The notes: generated by a model not told the origin, from the sequence alone. DNA of 15,700 nt from Atopobiaceae bacterium (GCA_017460265.1 JAFUBJ010000585.1:1-15700), one strand, 5' to 3'; positions 6,370-13,694 are shown, counted from the first letter of the stretch. Numbers and translations are program-made.

Positions 6370-6397
6370 ATTATAGCAGAGTGCTGGTGAGGAACAA
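6370..6397 (-). promoter_or_regulatory. Promoter of the riboswitch RNA
   Basis: A perfect -10 box TATAAT (6375-6370) is preceded after 16 nt by TTGTTC (6397-6392). Initiation near 6363 would place the aptamer at the very 5' end of the transcript. Confidence 0.6.
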
Positions 6398-6627
6398 AAC
6401 TGCAGGTAAAGGGCACATGTTCGGTACTGTCCAGCTTGTTCGCAGAGTACGGAACGGCCGAAAGGTGAGCGCCTGCCTCGTTCGCGACGCTATCCCAAAT
6501 CCGCGTCCCCGTTGGACTGTTTGTTGGACTCCAGGCCTGAAATACCTATAAAAGGCAATGCGAGTGGGCAGCGTTTTCGAGTACAGGGGCCTTGTCTCCA
6601 CACTCGATTCCGAGTCCGGCATTACTC
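6398..6627. other. Non-coding stretch of mixed composition
   Basis: I find no supported gene here. The only structure seen is a direct repeat of GTTGGACT at 6511-6518 and 6523-6530. Together with the toxin remnant that follows, it looks like an accessory insertion zone. Confidence 0.4.
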
Positions 6628-6948
6628 CTACTCCAATTGGAAGACAATCTCACCTTCGCACGTCACTAATGAAGGCATGCGCTTGCAGGAGATGGTGATG
6701 AAATCGTAGCGGGGATCCTTGTTCGGGCCCTCCGCAAGATTCTCGAGCACCTCGAAGTCCACGATGTACCACTCTTCGTAATCGGGAGAATCGAGATCTT
6801 CGTCATTGTCGTCGTACTCGCCGTTCTCAAAGCAGCAGCGGTAGATGTCTCCCTCGGGAAACGCCACCTCATACGATGCCTTTAGGTGTCTCGCGCAGAT
6901 GTTTGCGATGCCCTTGATGATCTCTTCATTCATGGTTTCGCCGGCCAT
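6628..6948 (-). CDS. Acidic protein, probable immunity protein for the adjoining toxin remnant
   Basis: The 106-aa protein starts at an ATG placed 8 nt after GGAGGAGG on the minus strand, a strong ribosome site that argues for independent translation. It is highly acidic in the middle (NGEYDDNDEDLDSPDYEEW) and has no membrane segment. I recognise no named family. Its place immediately after a polymorphic toxin C-terminal domain is that of a cognate immunity protein, and such proteins are often small and acidic to mask a basic nuclease. The toxin frame continues into this gene without a stop, so an N-terminally extended fusion could also be read. Function is inferred from context only. Confidence 0.6.
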   Translation of the reverse strand: MAGETMNEEIIKGIANICARHLKASYEVAFPEGDIYRCCFENGEYDDNDEDLDSPDYEEWYIVDFEVLENLAEGPNKDPRYDFITISCKRMPSLVTCEGEIVFQLE

Positions 6949-7324
6949 CGTCGAGTCCTCCTCCGGTTGCGACGGTATGATATGCGCACCGTACTTGCCA
7001 CAGTGTATTATCCCCCGAGTCGTCGGCAGTCGCTGAGCCTCTTCGGAACTAACCCAAGCACCGATCACCTCGCCGAAGTCAACGCGCTCTCGGTTGTTTA
7101 CCAGCCACGTGTCGCTGCCCGCGAACCTGTCTATCAGTTCCTGAGCATGCCCCAAACTCCCGTGGAAGATGCTCTCCCGGCGTCGGGTCGTAGTTGTTGT
7201 GTCCTGGAATGTGCTTGCCCTGTGCACCGTTATGGAGCTCGGTGGTGAAGCCGTTCACCGTGCGAAAGCCGTCATCGTGGCTACGCATGGATGACGTCGC
7301 CTTAACCCTCCGACAGACCGTCAA
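6949..7324 (-). pseudogene. Polymorphic toxin type 50 C-terminal domain, frameshifted fragment
   Basis: Two minus-strand frames join to give one domain. Upstream (to about 7190) one frame reads ELHNGAQGKHIPGHNNYDP; downstream (from about 7177) another reads RESIFHGSLGHAQELIDRFAG, then VDFGEVIGAW and PTTRGIIHCGKYGAHIIPSQP. The order KHIPGxNNY, RS/RES, AQEL, VDFGxVIG and TTRGIIHxxKxGAHIIP matches the Ntox50 family, predicted ribonuclease toxins, as I remember it. A single-base loss or gain between 7175 and 7192 separates the halves. The long N-terminal delivery part is absent; an MFS gene ends 50 nt upstream. It is therefore an orphan toxin cassette that can no longer make the full domain. Confidence 0.65.
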
Positions 7325-7375
7325 ACCAGTTCGTGCCGGGTCCCCGCCAAGGTTCCATAGTATTGACCTTATAAA

Positions 7376-8617
7376 TCAATGTGTCTTCACATGAGATTGC
7401 TGGCACTGGAAGACGAACGTCAACACCAAGCCCGCGATGGCAAGCACCATGGCTGTGAAAAAGGCGGGAAGATATGATCCAAAAGCGCCGTAAAGCATGG
7501 TCATGATGGTGGGTCCGAAGAAGCCCGCCACAGCAAATCCTATGAACATGATGCCGTAGTTGACGCTGTTGTTCTTTGCGCCAAACTGGGAGGCTGTAAA
7601 CCCGGGATAGATGCCCATGATCGAGCCAAAGGCAAAGCCCACCATGCACACGCCAGCTACAAACGGCACCGAATGACCACTGCCTGCAAACGAGAGAAGC
7701 ACGAGACCGGCGATTGACGACACGAACACGAGGCGTATGGTTCCCACAGCTCCAAGGCGATCGGACGCAGCGCCCGCAACAAGGCGGCCAAGCGTATTGA
7801 AGACGGCGAGCGTGGAGACAACAAGCGCTGCAGAGGAGGCGTCCATCCCCACCATATCCTGCGCCATGGGCGAGGCCTGCGAGGTAATCATGAGGCCCGA
7901 GAAGGCACCGCAGAGCAGCATTGAGATCATCATCCAGAAACTAGGCTCACGTAGCATGTAACGCCAACTCAAGTCAAAGATAGGCGCAGAGACAGTTGTC
8001 AAAGAGGCCTGCCAACTTGAAGGAGCATACCCCTGCGGGCAGGCTTCGATGACAATAGAAGCCGCCAATATGGCAACAAGCATCGCTGCACCAATGATCA
8101 CGAACGACTGCGTGATTCCCCGGACTGAAGTGAGCGCATTCGCGATGATGGGGACTATGACGGAGCTGATTCCGTACGAAGCGGTGGCGATGCCACCCAC
8201 CAGTCCGCGCCTATCGGGGAAGAACTTGACGGCATTGGAGACGGTCGCGCCATAGACCATACCCACGCCCAAACCCACCCCCAGGCCATACGTCACGAGC
8301 AGCCATGCAACGCTCGTGGCAAAGCCAGAGGCAATCATGCCCACACCAAACAGAATGCCGCCCATACGAATGACCCATTTCGGCCCAATGCGGTCGACAA
8401 TAGCCCCTCCGCTGATCATGGTGATGGGTCCCACAGCATTTGCCAAGGTAAAGACGATAGCGAGATTCGTCACCTCCTGCCCGGTTGTCGTCGTCAGACG
8501 TTCGGCCATGGGCCGGACGAACACGCTCCAGGCATAGAGCGAGCCTATGCACAAATTGACCAGGCATGATGCGGCAAGGATCATCCAGCGCCGCGAGTCG
8601 AGTTCGCGGTTCTCCAT
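7376..8617 (-). CDS. MFS transporter, oxalate/formate antiporter (OFA)-like
   Basis: The 413-aa inner-membrane protein has about twelve hydrophobic segments and the OFA-type opening RRWMILAASCLVNLCIGSLYAWSVF. The signature loop DRIGPKWVIRMGG after helix 2 and a second DRLGAVGTIRL loop in the C-terminal half are the paired MFS motifs. OFA members exchange or carry small carboxylates. The start at 8617 is supported by GAGGAG 6-7 nt upstream; the longer Cys-rich N-terminal reading lacks a ribosome site. It lies 200 nt downstream of butyrate kinase in the same direction. I infer uptake of the pathway substrate or export of the acid that the kinase releases; the actual solute is unknown. Confidence 0.85.
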   Translation of the reverse strand: MENRELDSRRWMILAASCLVNLCIGSLYAWSVFVRPMAERLTTTTGQEVTNLAIVFTLANAVGPITMISGGAIVDRIGPKWVIRMGGILFGVGMIASGFATSVAWLLVTYGLGVGLGVGMVYGATVSNAVKFFPDRRGLVGGIATASYGISSVIVPIIANALTSVRGITQSFVIIGAAMLVAILAASIVIEACPQGYAPSSWQASLTTVSAPIFDLSWRYMLREPSFWMMISMLLCGAFSGLMITSQASPMAQDMVGMDASSAALVVSTLAVFNTLGRLVAGAASDRLGAVGTIRLVFVSSIAGLVLLSFAGSGHSVPFVAGVCMVGFAFGSIMGIYPGFTASQFGAKNNSVNYGIMFIGFAVAGFFGPTIMTMLYGAFGSYLPAFFTAMVLAIAGLVLTFVFQCQQSHVKTH

Positions 8618-8709
8618 AGCAGTCTCCTCAAATACGCTTTGTTCGGACATGTTGATACGACAGATACTGCAACCACTGCCGCATCCAGACGCGCACATAG
8701 ATAAGGGAC

Positions 8710-8745
8710 GGGGCAGGCCGGCCTTACGAGGCAGCAGCCCGCCCC
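8710..8745 (-). terminator. Hairpin downstream of butyrate kinase
   Basis: On the minus strand GGGGCGGGC (8745-8737) pairs with GCCTGCCCC (8718-8710) with one G-T pair and an 18-nt loop. The tail GTCCCTTATC is only weakly T-rich, so termination before the MFS gene would be partial. Confidence 0.4.
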
Positions 8746-8818
8746 TCCAATCAGCCGCTCTTTGCCTGCGTACGGCGTTGCCTAGGGGGTGCCGACCACA
8801 GCCAAGGATTGGTGAGAG

Positions 8819-9931
8819 CTAGTCGTTCAGGCAGTCAAAGCCACTCCACGCAGGCTTGCCTTTGTATTCCAGCGCCTGCTCCTCCCCATTGAGCACGCGA
8901 ACGGCGCCGGCAGCCATGGCCTCGAGTTCGAACTCGCCCGGATAGGCCGAGACAGGGGCAATCCATCCGCAGGCCTCCTCGATGCGGGCAACGAGAGTCC
9001 TGCTGTTCACCATGCCGCCACCAAGCAGAATGCCGTCGACCTTGCCATTAAGTGATGCCGCCATGGCCCCGATGCATTTGCTGATCTGGTAGCACATGGT
9101 CTCCCAGACAAGCTTTGCCGCCTCGTCGCCATCGTTGATGCGCGCCTCGACCTCACGGGCATCAGAGGTACCCAGAAGGTCCACGAAGCCTCCAGTCTTC
9201 ATGCACATGCCACGGGCTTCCTTGGTGGTATGCCCCGCCTCCAGATAGTTCAGCAGTTCCGCCACGGGCACGGCGCCGCAACGCGTAGGAGCCATCATTC
9301 CCTCGCCGCCCACGATGTCGTAGCCATCAACCATGCGGCCCTGCTGATGAGCGCTGACAGAGATGCCGCCGCCGATGTGACACACGACGAAGTTGCATTC
9401 GTCGTAGCGCTTGCCCATGCCCACGGCATGCCGAATGGCCGTCTCCTTCAGGTTGAGGGCGTGCAGGTGAACGTTGCGGTAGACGCCCTTGATGCCCGTC
9501 ACGCGCGCATAGTCGCAGAGCTCGTCGGTATCGGGCGGGTTGACCACGAAGGCGGGCTTGCCTCCTGCGAGCGCAGCGAACTCGTTGGCGAGCTGGCTTC
9601 CCAGGTTGGCGGGATGCTGCACACCATTGGCGCCACGGCGGGCGTGGTCGAGCATCACGTCGCCCACAGCATAGGTGCCGCCCACCAGCGAGAGCAGGCC
9701 GCCGCCACGGCCGACGAAGGCGTCGATGTCCGCAAGGGCAACATCGTTCTCGCGCAGCGTGTCGAGGATGCAGTCGCGACGGTACGGAAGCTGCTCGGAG
9801 ATGCTCGTAAACTCGGCCAGCTTCGCCGCCTCATGAGCCACGTTCGAGGTGAAGACGGCCTCGTCGCCCTCAAAGAGTCCGACCTTGGTAGAGGTTGAGC
9901 CGGGATTGATGGTCAGGATGCGATAGGTCAT
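8819..9931 (-). CDS. buk: Butyrate kinase (acyl-phosphate to acid plus ATP)
   Basis: The 370-aa protein begins TYRILTINPGSTSTKVGLFEGDE, the ATP-binding phosphate-1 loop distinctive of butyrate kinase rather than acetate kinase. It continues with VGRGGGLLSLVGGTYAV, HPANLGSQLA, the phosphate-2 loop CHIGGGISVSAHQQGRMVDG and ILLGGGMVNS (adenosine motif), as in the ASKHA fold. The enzyme transfers phosphate from a short- or branched-chain acyl phosphate to ADP in the cytosol, and length fits the family. It starts 2 nt after the phosphotransacylase stop, so the two are translationally coupled and form the usual substrate-level phosphorylation pair. Chain-length specificity (butyrate, isobutyrate, other acids) cannot be decided here. 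Confidence 0.9.
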   Translation of the reverse strand: MTYRILTINPGSTSTKVGLFEGDEAVFTSNVAHEAAKLAEFTSISEQLPYRRDCILDTLRENDVALADIDAFVGRGGGLLSLVGGTYAVGDVMLDHARRGANGVQHPANLGSQLANEFAALAGGKPAFVVNPPDTDELCDYARVTGIKGVYRNVHLHALNLKETAIRHAVGMGKRYDECNFVVCHIGGGISVSAHQQGRMVDGYDIVGGEGMMAPTRCGAVPVAELLNYLEAGHTTKEARGMCMKTGGFVDLLGTSDAREVEARINDGDEAAKLVWETMCYQISKCIGAMAASLNGKVDGILLGGGMVNSRTLVARIEEACGWIAPVSAYPGEFELEAMAAGAVRVLNGEEQALEYKGKPAWSGFDCLND

Positions 9932-9933
9932 GA

Positions 9934-10932
9934 TTAGCTCACCGCCTGGGCACGCACGCAGCTCATGGCCACGTTGCCAACGATCTCGGACACGGGTGCG
10001 GAACGACTGCAGTCGCAGACCACCTTGGCGAATCCCTGGAGCATGGGCCCATACGCGTCTGCCTTGCCAAAGGTCTGCACAAGCTTGACGCCCACGTTGC
10101 CCACGTTGAGGTCAGGCCAGATGATGATGTTGGCCTTGCCAGCGACATCGCTCTCGCGCCGAACCTTCTTTGCGGCAACCTCGGGACGCACGGCAGAGTC
10201 AAACTGGAACTCGCCGTCAATCTTGAGGTCGGGCCTTCGCTCGTTGGCGATGCGCTTCGCCTCGAGCACCTTGTCCACGAGCGGCCCCTCTGCTGACCCG
10301 TCGGTCGAGTAGCTGAGAAGTGCCGCACGCGGATCCCAGCCCACGAGCGCCGCGACGGTGTCGCAGCAGCTGATGGCAATGGAGGCAAGCTGCTCGGCGT
10401 CGGGGTTGGCGCACACGGCGGAGTCGCCAAAGCCCAGGTACTGTCCCTCGCTGCCCTCATAGCCAGGAATGTCGAAGATGCCTACCGACGAGATGGTGTC
10501 GACGCCGTCCGCCAAGCCCACTACCATCTGGCCGGCCATGATGACGTCGCCAGTGGAGTGCGTGAGGCCGGCGAAGGTCACGTCCACATGCCCTGTAGCC
10601 TGCATCATGAGTGCCGTGTACAGTGGGTCCTTCGACCTGCGGCGCATGGTCTTCGCGCTATTGAGCGGCATGATCGCCACGTACTCCTCGATGAGGGCGG
10701 ACAGCCACTCCTCGTCGAAGGCCTCGACGACCTCAATGTCATCAAGGGCAATGCCGAAGCCCTCTGCCGCAGCACGTATGCCATTGGCGTGTCCCACCAG
10801 AACGGGGGCACAGATGCCCTCATCGGCGCATTGCCGTGCCGCCTGGATGATCTTCTCCTCCTCGGCCTCGGGGAAGGCGACGCGCATGGGACGAGCCTTC
10901 GCGCGCCGATAGACGCTCTCCATGATGTCCAT
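9934..10932 (-). CDS. Phosphate acyltransferase (acetyl/butyryl type)
   Basis: The 332-aa protein is a single PTA_PTB domain: RPMRVAFPEAEEEKIIQAA at the start, LYTALMMQATGHVDVTFAGLTHSTGDV in the middle, then ALLSYSTDGSAEGPLVDKV, DLKIDGEFQFDSAV and IIIWPDLNVGNVGVKLVQ near the end. These are the conserved acetyl-CoA/phosphate-site segments, and they look closer to phosphate acetyltransferase than to classical phosphotransbutyrylase. It converts an acyl thioester plus phosphate to acyl phosphate, which the downstream kinase uses. Its start (AGGAGA 5 nt before ATG) is 9 nt after the holo-ACP synthase stop. In this setting the thioester might be acyl-ACP rather than acyl-CoA; that is inference. 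Calling it pta or ptb would be a guess. Confidence 0.85.
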   Translation of the reverse strand: MDIMESVYRRAKARPMRVAFPEAEEEKIIQAARQCADEGICAPVLVGHANGIRAAAEGFGIALDDIEVVEAFDEEWLSALIEEYVAIMPLNSAKTMRRRSKDPLYTALMMQATGHVDVTFAGLTHSTGDVIMAGQMVVGLADGVDTISSVGIFDIPGYEGSEGQYLGFGDSAVCANPDAEQLASIAISCCDTVAALVGWDPRAALLSYSTDGSAEGPLVDKVLEAKRIANERRPDLKIDGEFQFDSAVRPEVAAKKVRRESDVAGKANIIIWPDLNVGNVGVKLVQTFGKADAYGPMLQGFAKVVCDCSRSAPVSEIVGNVAMSCVRAQAVS

Positions 10933-10941
10933 GGTCTTCTC

Positions 10942-11325
10942 CTATCTGGACTGTGCCAACGCGTATGCGCCGATCAGTCCGTCCTCATGTGTGATTGAGA
11001 CAATCAGTTCCACCTGGGGACCCCATATGAGCTCGACCGCGATGGCCGTCCGCCCAAGAATCCGGGCGTGGGGGTGTCCGTCCTCGTCATCAAGCACCTC
11101 GAAGTCGCCGGGATGGAACTCTTCCTTGCAATCGGAGACAGCCTTGTACAGCGCCTCCTTGGCACAGAACCGAGCAGAGAGGTAGTCGTAGCGATCGCTC
11201 CTCTGGTGCGCCTGGGCGCGCTCCGCCTCCGTGAACGCCCGCTCGTAGAACGCGTCGCCAGGCACGAGCGCACTTCTGGACAGCCGCGAGAGACGCAGCA
11301 GGTCAATGCCCACGCCCAAGACCAT
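10942..11325 (-). CDS. acpS: Holo-[acyl-carrier-protein] synthase
   Basis: The 127-aa protein has the AcpS pattern: GVGIDLLRLSRL at the N-terminus with metal-binding Asp8, AFTEAERAQAH, then SARFCAKEALYKA with Glu57 and Lys61, and a closing ISITHEDGLIGAYAL resembling the family SHD/E strand. It transfers 4'-phosphopantetheine from CoA to a Ser of apo-ACP, with Mg2+. The start at 11325 follows GGAGGT by 6 nt; a longer reading lacks a ribosome site. Being inside this operon rather than at the usual housekeeping location (beside alr or nnr genes) suggests that it serves the ACP encoded at 13301-13552, although it may also be the cell's only copy. Confidence 0.88.
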   Translation of the reverse strand: MVLGVGIDLLRLSRLSRSALVPGDAFYERAFTEAERAQAHQRSDRYDYLSARFCAKEALYKAVSDCKEEFHPGDFEVLDDEDGHPHARILGRTAIAVELIWGPQVELIVSITHEDGLIGAYALAQSR

Positions 11326-11349
11326 CTCGCCACCTCCTGCCCTCGTCGG

Positions 11350-11386
11350 AACAAAGAGAGGGGCGGGAACACATACCCCGCCCCTC
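11350..11386 (-). terminator. Strong hairpin between the hydrolase and acpS genes
   Basis: On the minus strand GAGGGGCGGG (11386-11377) pairs perfectly with CCCGCCCCTC (11367-11358) around a 9-nt loop, followed by TCTTTGTT. This is a good intrinsic terminator in shape and would reduce read-through from the hydrolase into acpS and the genes beyond. Confidence 0.65.
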
Positions 11387-11398
11387 GGGAGCACCTGA

Positions 11399-13177
11399 CT
11401 AGTCGGTCAAGCCGTACTTGATGTCACCGTCTTGATACTTGGGCGGAATCACCGGAATCTGCAGGTAGGAGTCGTACTGGCCTCCAGAGTGGATGATGTG
11501 GTCGCCCTTGTTGAGCGTCTCCCACATGAGCGGCTCGAACCAGCCCTCACGGATGTAGCGCCCAGCCACCTGCACACGCAGGCCCTGTCCCTTGTGCCAG
11601 AAGCGGCTGTGGGGAACAATCTCGATGTCCACGGGGACGATCTCGCCGGGAGCGAGCTTCTCTTCCTTAAGATGGCTCTGCACGGGCTGGAACTTGGTGG
11701 ACTGCGCCTCGTCCAGGGCGCGATGGCTCACGCGCATCTTGCCCCAGGCGCCCGGGTGCGGCTCGCCCAGGACCGTGACGGGCAGCCACTCGCCCTTGGT
11801 GTCGAGCTTCTGGATATTGACGAACATGTCCATGTCGTCGTTGCCGTCCGCCTCGACCCACAGGCGGAGCTTCATGTAGCCGGTGATCTCGACATCCTCG
11901 CCAAAGGTGATGTCGAAGTTGGCGACGCCGTCGTTGCCGTCGTAGCGGTAACTGCTCTCGACCTCCACCGGATCCCAGGAGAGGGCGTTGCTTCCGGCAT
12001 CGAGGTAGAGCCTCTTGTACTTCGTGCGGCGCAGCGGGAAGCGGTCCTCAGGACGGTCCTTGGCGTACAGGAACTCCTTGGCGTCTTGGACCTCGATGCG
12101 CACGTGCGGCGTGGACTCCCAGCAGTTGTGGATGTCCTTGAGGTAACGGTCATAGAACATCTTGAGCTCGGCGAGGTGCTCGCGGTCGTAGCCATCGGGC
12201 CACTCGAACTCGCGATGCGCGCGCATCCACTTCTTGCGCGTCTTGATCTTGCGGAAGCCCTGGAAGGCGCCCCGCAGATGGAAGTGGTTCCAGCAGGCGG
12301 TGCAGTAGACGGGAATGCTGATCTTTGAGAAGTCGGGGATCTTGTCCTCCCAGTACTCGTTCATGAGCGAGGAGCGCTGTGCCATGGCCACCATGTCGTC
12401 GACGCCGTTCTCGCCGGTGACGGAGCCCACGATGAACTCGTTGAACGTGTAGGCGGAGATGCCGCCCTCAAACATGTTCTCGCGGTAGATGTCGCTCGTC
12501 CCCTCCCAAGGCGCGATGCACTTGAGGTGGGGCGGCTGCTCGGCGGCGATGCGCCACTGGCTCATGGCGACGGCGGAGTTTCCGCTCATCCCAACATTGC
12601 CGTTGCACCACGGCTGCTCGGCGATCCACTCGATGAAGTCGTAGCCATCACGCGCGTCCTGGGTGCCGAAGCAGTTGACGTCGCCTTCGGAGTGGCCCAC
12701 GCCACGCGGGTCGACGTTGGCGATGGCGTAGTTCTGGTAGCACCAGTACATGGGGTCGGGTGACTCGAACTTGGCCATCTTGGACACGGTGCCGGGTGCC
12801 ACGCCCATAATCTGCCACTCGCTCATGCCCTCGCCCGGGCGCTTGCCGTAGAAGCTCCAGGAAATGAGCACGGGGACCTTCTCGTCGGTGTCGGGACGGA
12901 AGATGTCGGTGTAGATGGTGATGCCGTCGCGCATCTTCACGGCAACGTCCTGCTCGCAGATGATGCCGGGCGCTGCCTCGTAGGTGCGGGGGTTGAGGGC
13001 GGGGCACACGCCCATGCCCATGGCGTTCATGCCGGCGCCGCCAGCGTCGCGGTTCTCGAGCGACGGGTCGATGGGCGTCTTTGCCTTGCGGTAGATGGTC
13101 TCAATCTCGACACCATTGAAGGTCTCAATCTTGGTGAAGCGCTCGGGTTCGGGCATCTGGGGCATTCCTTCTGGCAT
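11399..13177 (-). CDS. CocE/NonD-family acyl hydrolase (alpha/beta hydrolase plus jelly-roll)
   Basis: The 592-aa cytoplasmic protein has the CocE/NonD layout. An alpha/beta hydrolase part includes VAVKMRDGITIYTDIFRP and VPVLISWSFYGKR, then YAIANVDPRGVGHSEG and the nucleophile elbow NVGMSGNS with probable catalytic Ser198. From about residue 400 a beta-rich C-terminal domain reads ITGYMKLRLWVEADGNDDMD and ends FWHKGQGLRVQVAGRYIREGWFEP. The elbow Gly-Met-Ser-Gly-Asn-Ser departs from the usual GxSYxG. Family members cleave cocaine, glutaryl-amide, amino-ester or X-Pro bonds. AAAGGAG 6 nt before the ATG fixes the start. It lies between an ACP gene and acpS, which suggests it handles an acyl group that ends on ACP, either releasing it or transferring it; substrate unknown. 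Similar N-terminal Met-Pro-rich openings have no clear meaning. Confidence 0.8.
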   Translation of the reverse strand: MPEGMPQMPEPERFTKIETFNGVEIETIYRKAKTPIDPSLENRDAGGAGMNAMGMGVCPALNPRTYEAAPGIICEQDVAVKMRDGITIYTDIFRPDTDEKVPVLISWSFYGKRPGEGMSEWQIMGVAPGTVSKMAKFESPDPMYWCYQNYAIANVDPRGVGHSEGDVNCFGTQDARDGYDFIEWIAEQPWCNGNVGMSGNSAVAMSQWRIAAEQPPHLKCIAPWEGTSDIYRENMFEGGISAYTFNEFIVGSVTGENGVDDMVAMAQRSSLMNEYWEDKIPDFSKISIPVYCTACWNHFHLRGAFQGFRKIKTRKKWMRAHREFEWPDGYDREHLAELKMFYDRYLKDIHNCWESTPHVRIEVQDAKEFLYAKDRPEDRFPLRRTKYKRLYLDAGSNALSWDPVEVESSYRYDGNDGVANFDITFGEDVEITGYMKLRLWVEADGNDDMDMFVNIQKLDTKGEWLPVTVLGEPHPGAWGKMRVSHRALDEAQSTKFQPVQSHLKEEKLAPGEIVPVDIEIVPHSRFWHKGQGLRVQVAGRYIREGWFEPLMWETLNKGDHIIHSGGQYDSYLQIPVIPPKYQDGDIKYGLTD

Positions 13178-13196
13178 TTCAAGCTCCTTTCAAAGT

Positions 13197-13234
13197 GTAG
13201 GCTCACCTACCCCGGCATTACCAAGGAGTGCCGG
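13197..13234. other. Two small hairpins in the ACP-hydrolase spacer
   Basis: CCGGCA (13212-13217) pairs with TGCCGG (13229-13234), and GTAGG (13197-13201) pairs with CCTAC (13206-13210) around 4 nt. On the minus strand they follow the ACP gene and precede the hydrolase without a T-run, so they probably stabilise or process the mRNA and let ACP accumulate. On the plus strand the first is followed by TTTCGTTT. Confidence 0.35.
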
Positions 13235-13300
13235 TTTCGTTTCACATGCGTATGAATTGGGTCTTAGCGAGAATACGAAGAACTCACGACATCAAAGATG

Positions 13301-13552
13301 TTATTCTTCCTCACAAAGCTCTGCGATGTAGTCGGCAGCCATGCCCACGGTGGGACGACGACGGAACTCCATGAACGAGATCTCGACGTCAAACTCGTCC
13401 TCGAGGAAGTTTGTCATCTGGCTCACGTTGCCGGAACGGGCGCCAAGGTCCTCGATGAAACGGGTGTCTTCGGTAATCTCATCTGGGGTTTTGCCAAAGA
13501 GTTGGCAGCAGCGCTGCGTGATCTTCTCCAGGGCCTCTTCGCGAACATCCAT
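13301..13552 (-). CDS. Acyl carrier protein, dedicated to the downstream operon
   Basis: The 83-aa acidic protein has the size and helix pattern of an ACP: EEALEKITQRCCQLFG, then TPDEITEDTRFIEDLGARS, and FLEDEFDVEISFMEF. The phosphopantetheine Ser is Ser40 in Asp-Leu-Gly-Ala-Arg-Ser; ordinary fatty-acid ACPs have Asp-Ser-Leu there, so Arg replaces Asp and Gly replaces Leu. Substitutions of this kind occur in special-purpose carriers. AAGGAG 6 nt before the ATG at 13552 sets the start; the longer frame to 13615 has none. It is the first gene of the minus-strand array and is followed by a 123-nt spacer before the hydrolase. I infer a private carrier for this pathway, loaded by the AcpS encoded in the same array. 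Confidence 0.82.
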   Translation of the reverse strand: MDVREEALEKITQRCCQLFGKTPDEITEDTRFIEDLGARSGNVSQMTNFLEDEFDVEISFMEFRRRPTVGMAADYIAELCEEE

Positions 13553-13598
13553 TATTGTCTCCTTCTCGCTCGTTGTGCGATACCTCCTGACAGCTATA

Positions 13599-13627
13599 AA
13601 TCTACGAGCAGCCACACGTCTTTACAA
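13599..13627 (-). promoter_or_regulatory. Possible promoter of the ACP operon
   Basis: On the minus strand TTGTAA (13627-13622) and TAGATT (13604-13599) are 17 nt apart, about 47 nt before the ACP start codon. Each box departs from consensus, consistent with a regulated promoter. Confidence 0.4.
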
Positions 13628-13629
13628 TG

Positions 13630-13659
13630 TTGTCGCTTACAGAGTACGACGCTTATAAT
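13630..13659 (+). promoter_or_regulatory. Promoter of the PucR-type regulator gene
   Basis: TTGTCG (13630-13635) and a perfect TATAAT (13654-13659) are separated by 18 nt. It lies back to back with the ACP operon promoter within 60 bp. Confidence 0.5.
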
Positions 13660-13667
13660 TACATTGT

Positions 13668-13685
13668 TTTGTGAGCGTTCACAAA
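13668..13685. promoter_or_regulatory. Palindromic operator candidate before the PucR-type gene
   Basis: TTTGTGA-GCGT-TCACAAA has perfect 7-bp arms around a 4-nt centre. It lies at or just after the predicted transcription start of the regulator and abuts its ribosome site, a good position for autorepression or for control of both divergent promoters. The core also resembles a CRP-type TGTGA-TCACA site, though with a shorter centre. Confidence 0.55.
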
Positions 13686-13694
13686 GGGGATGAT

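Noticed and set aside
6560..6620. tRNA-like tail (CTCGATTCCGAG) near the toxin region, as an attachment site
   Set aside because: No acceptor stem or full cloverleaf can be drawn around it, and no integrase gene is present.
6371..6622. Minus-strand 83-codon frame in front of the riboswitch promoter
   Set aside because: It has no ribosome site, no protein-like pattern, and would overlap the riboswitch promoter; likely random.
11432..12328. Plus-strand frame of 298 codons opposite the CocE-like gene
   Set aside because: Antisense shadow rich in Val/Leu/His/Asp, typical of GC-rich complementary frames; the minus-strand gene has domains and a ribosome site.
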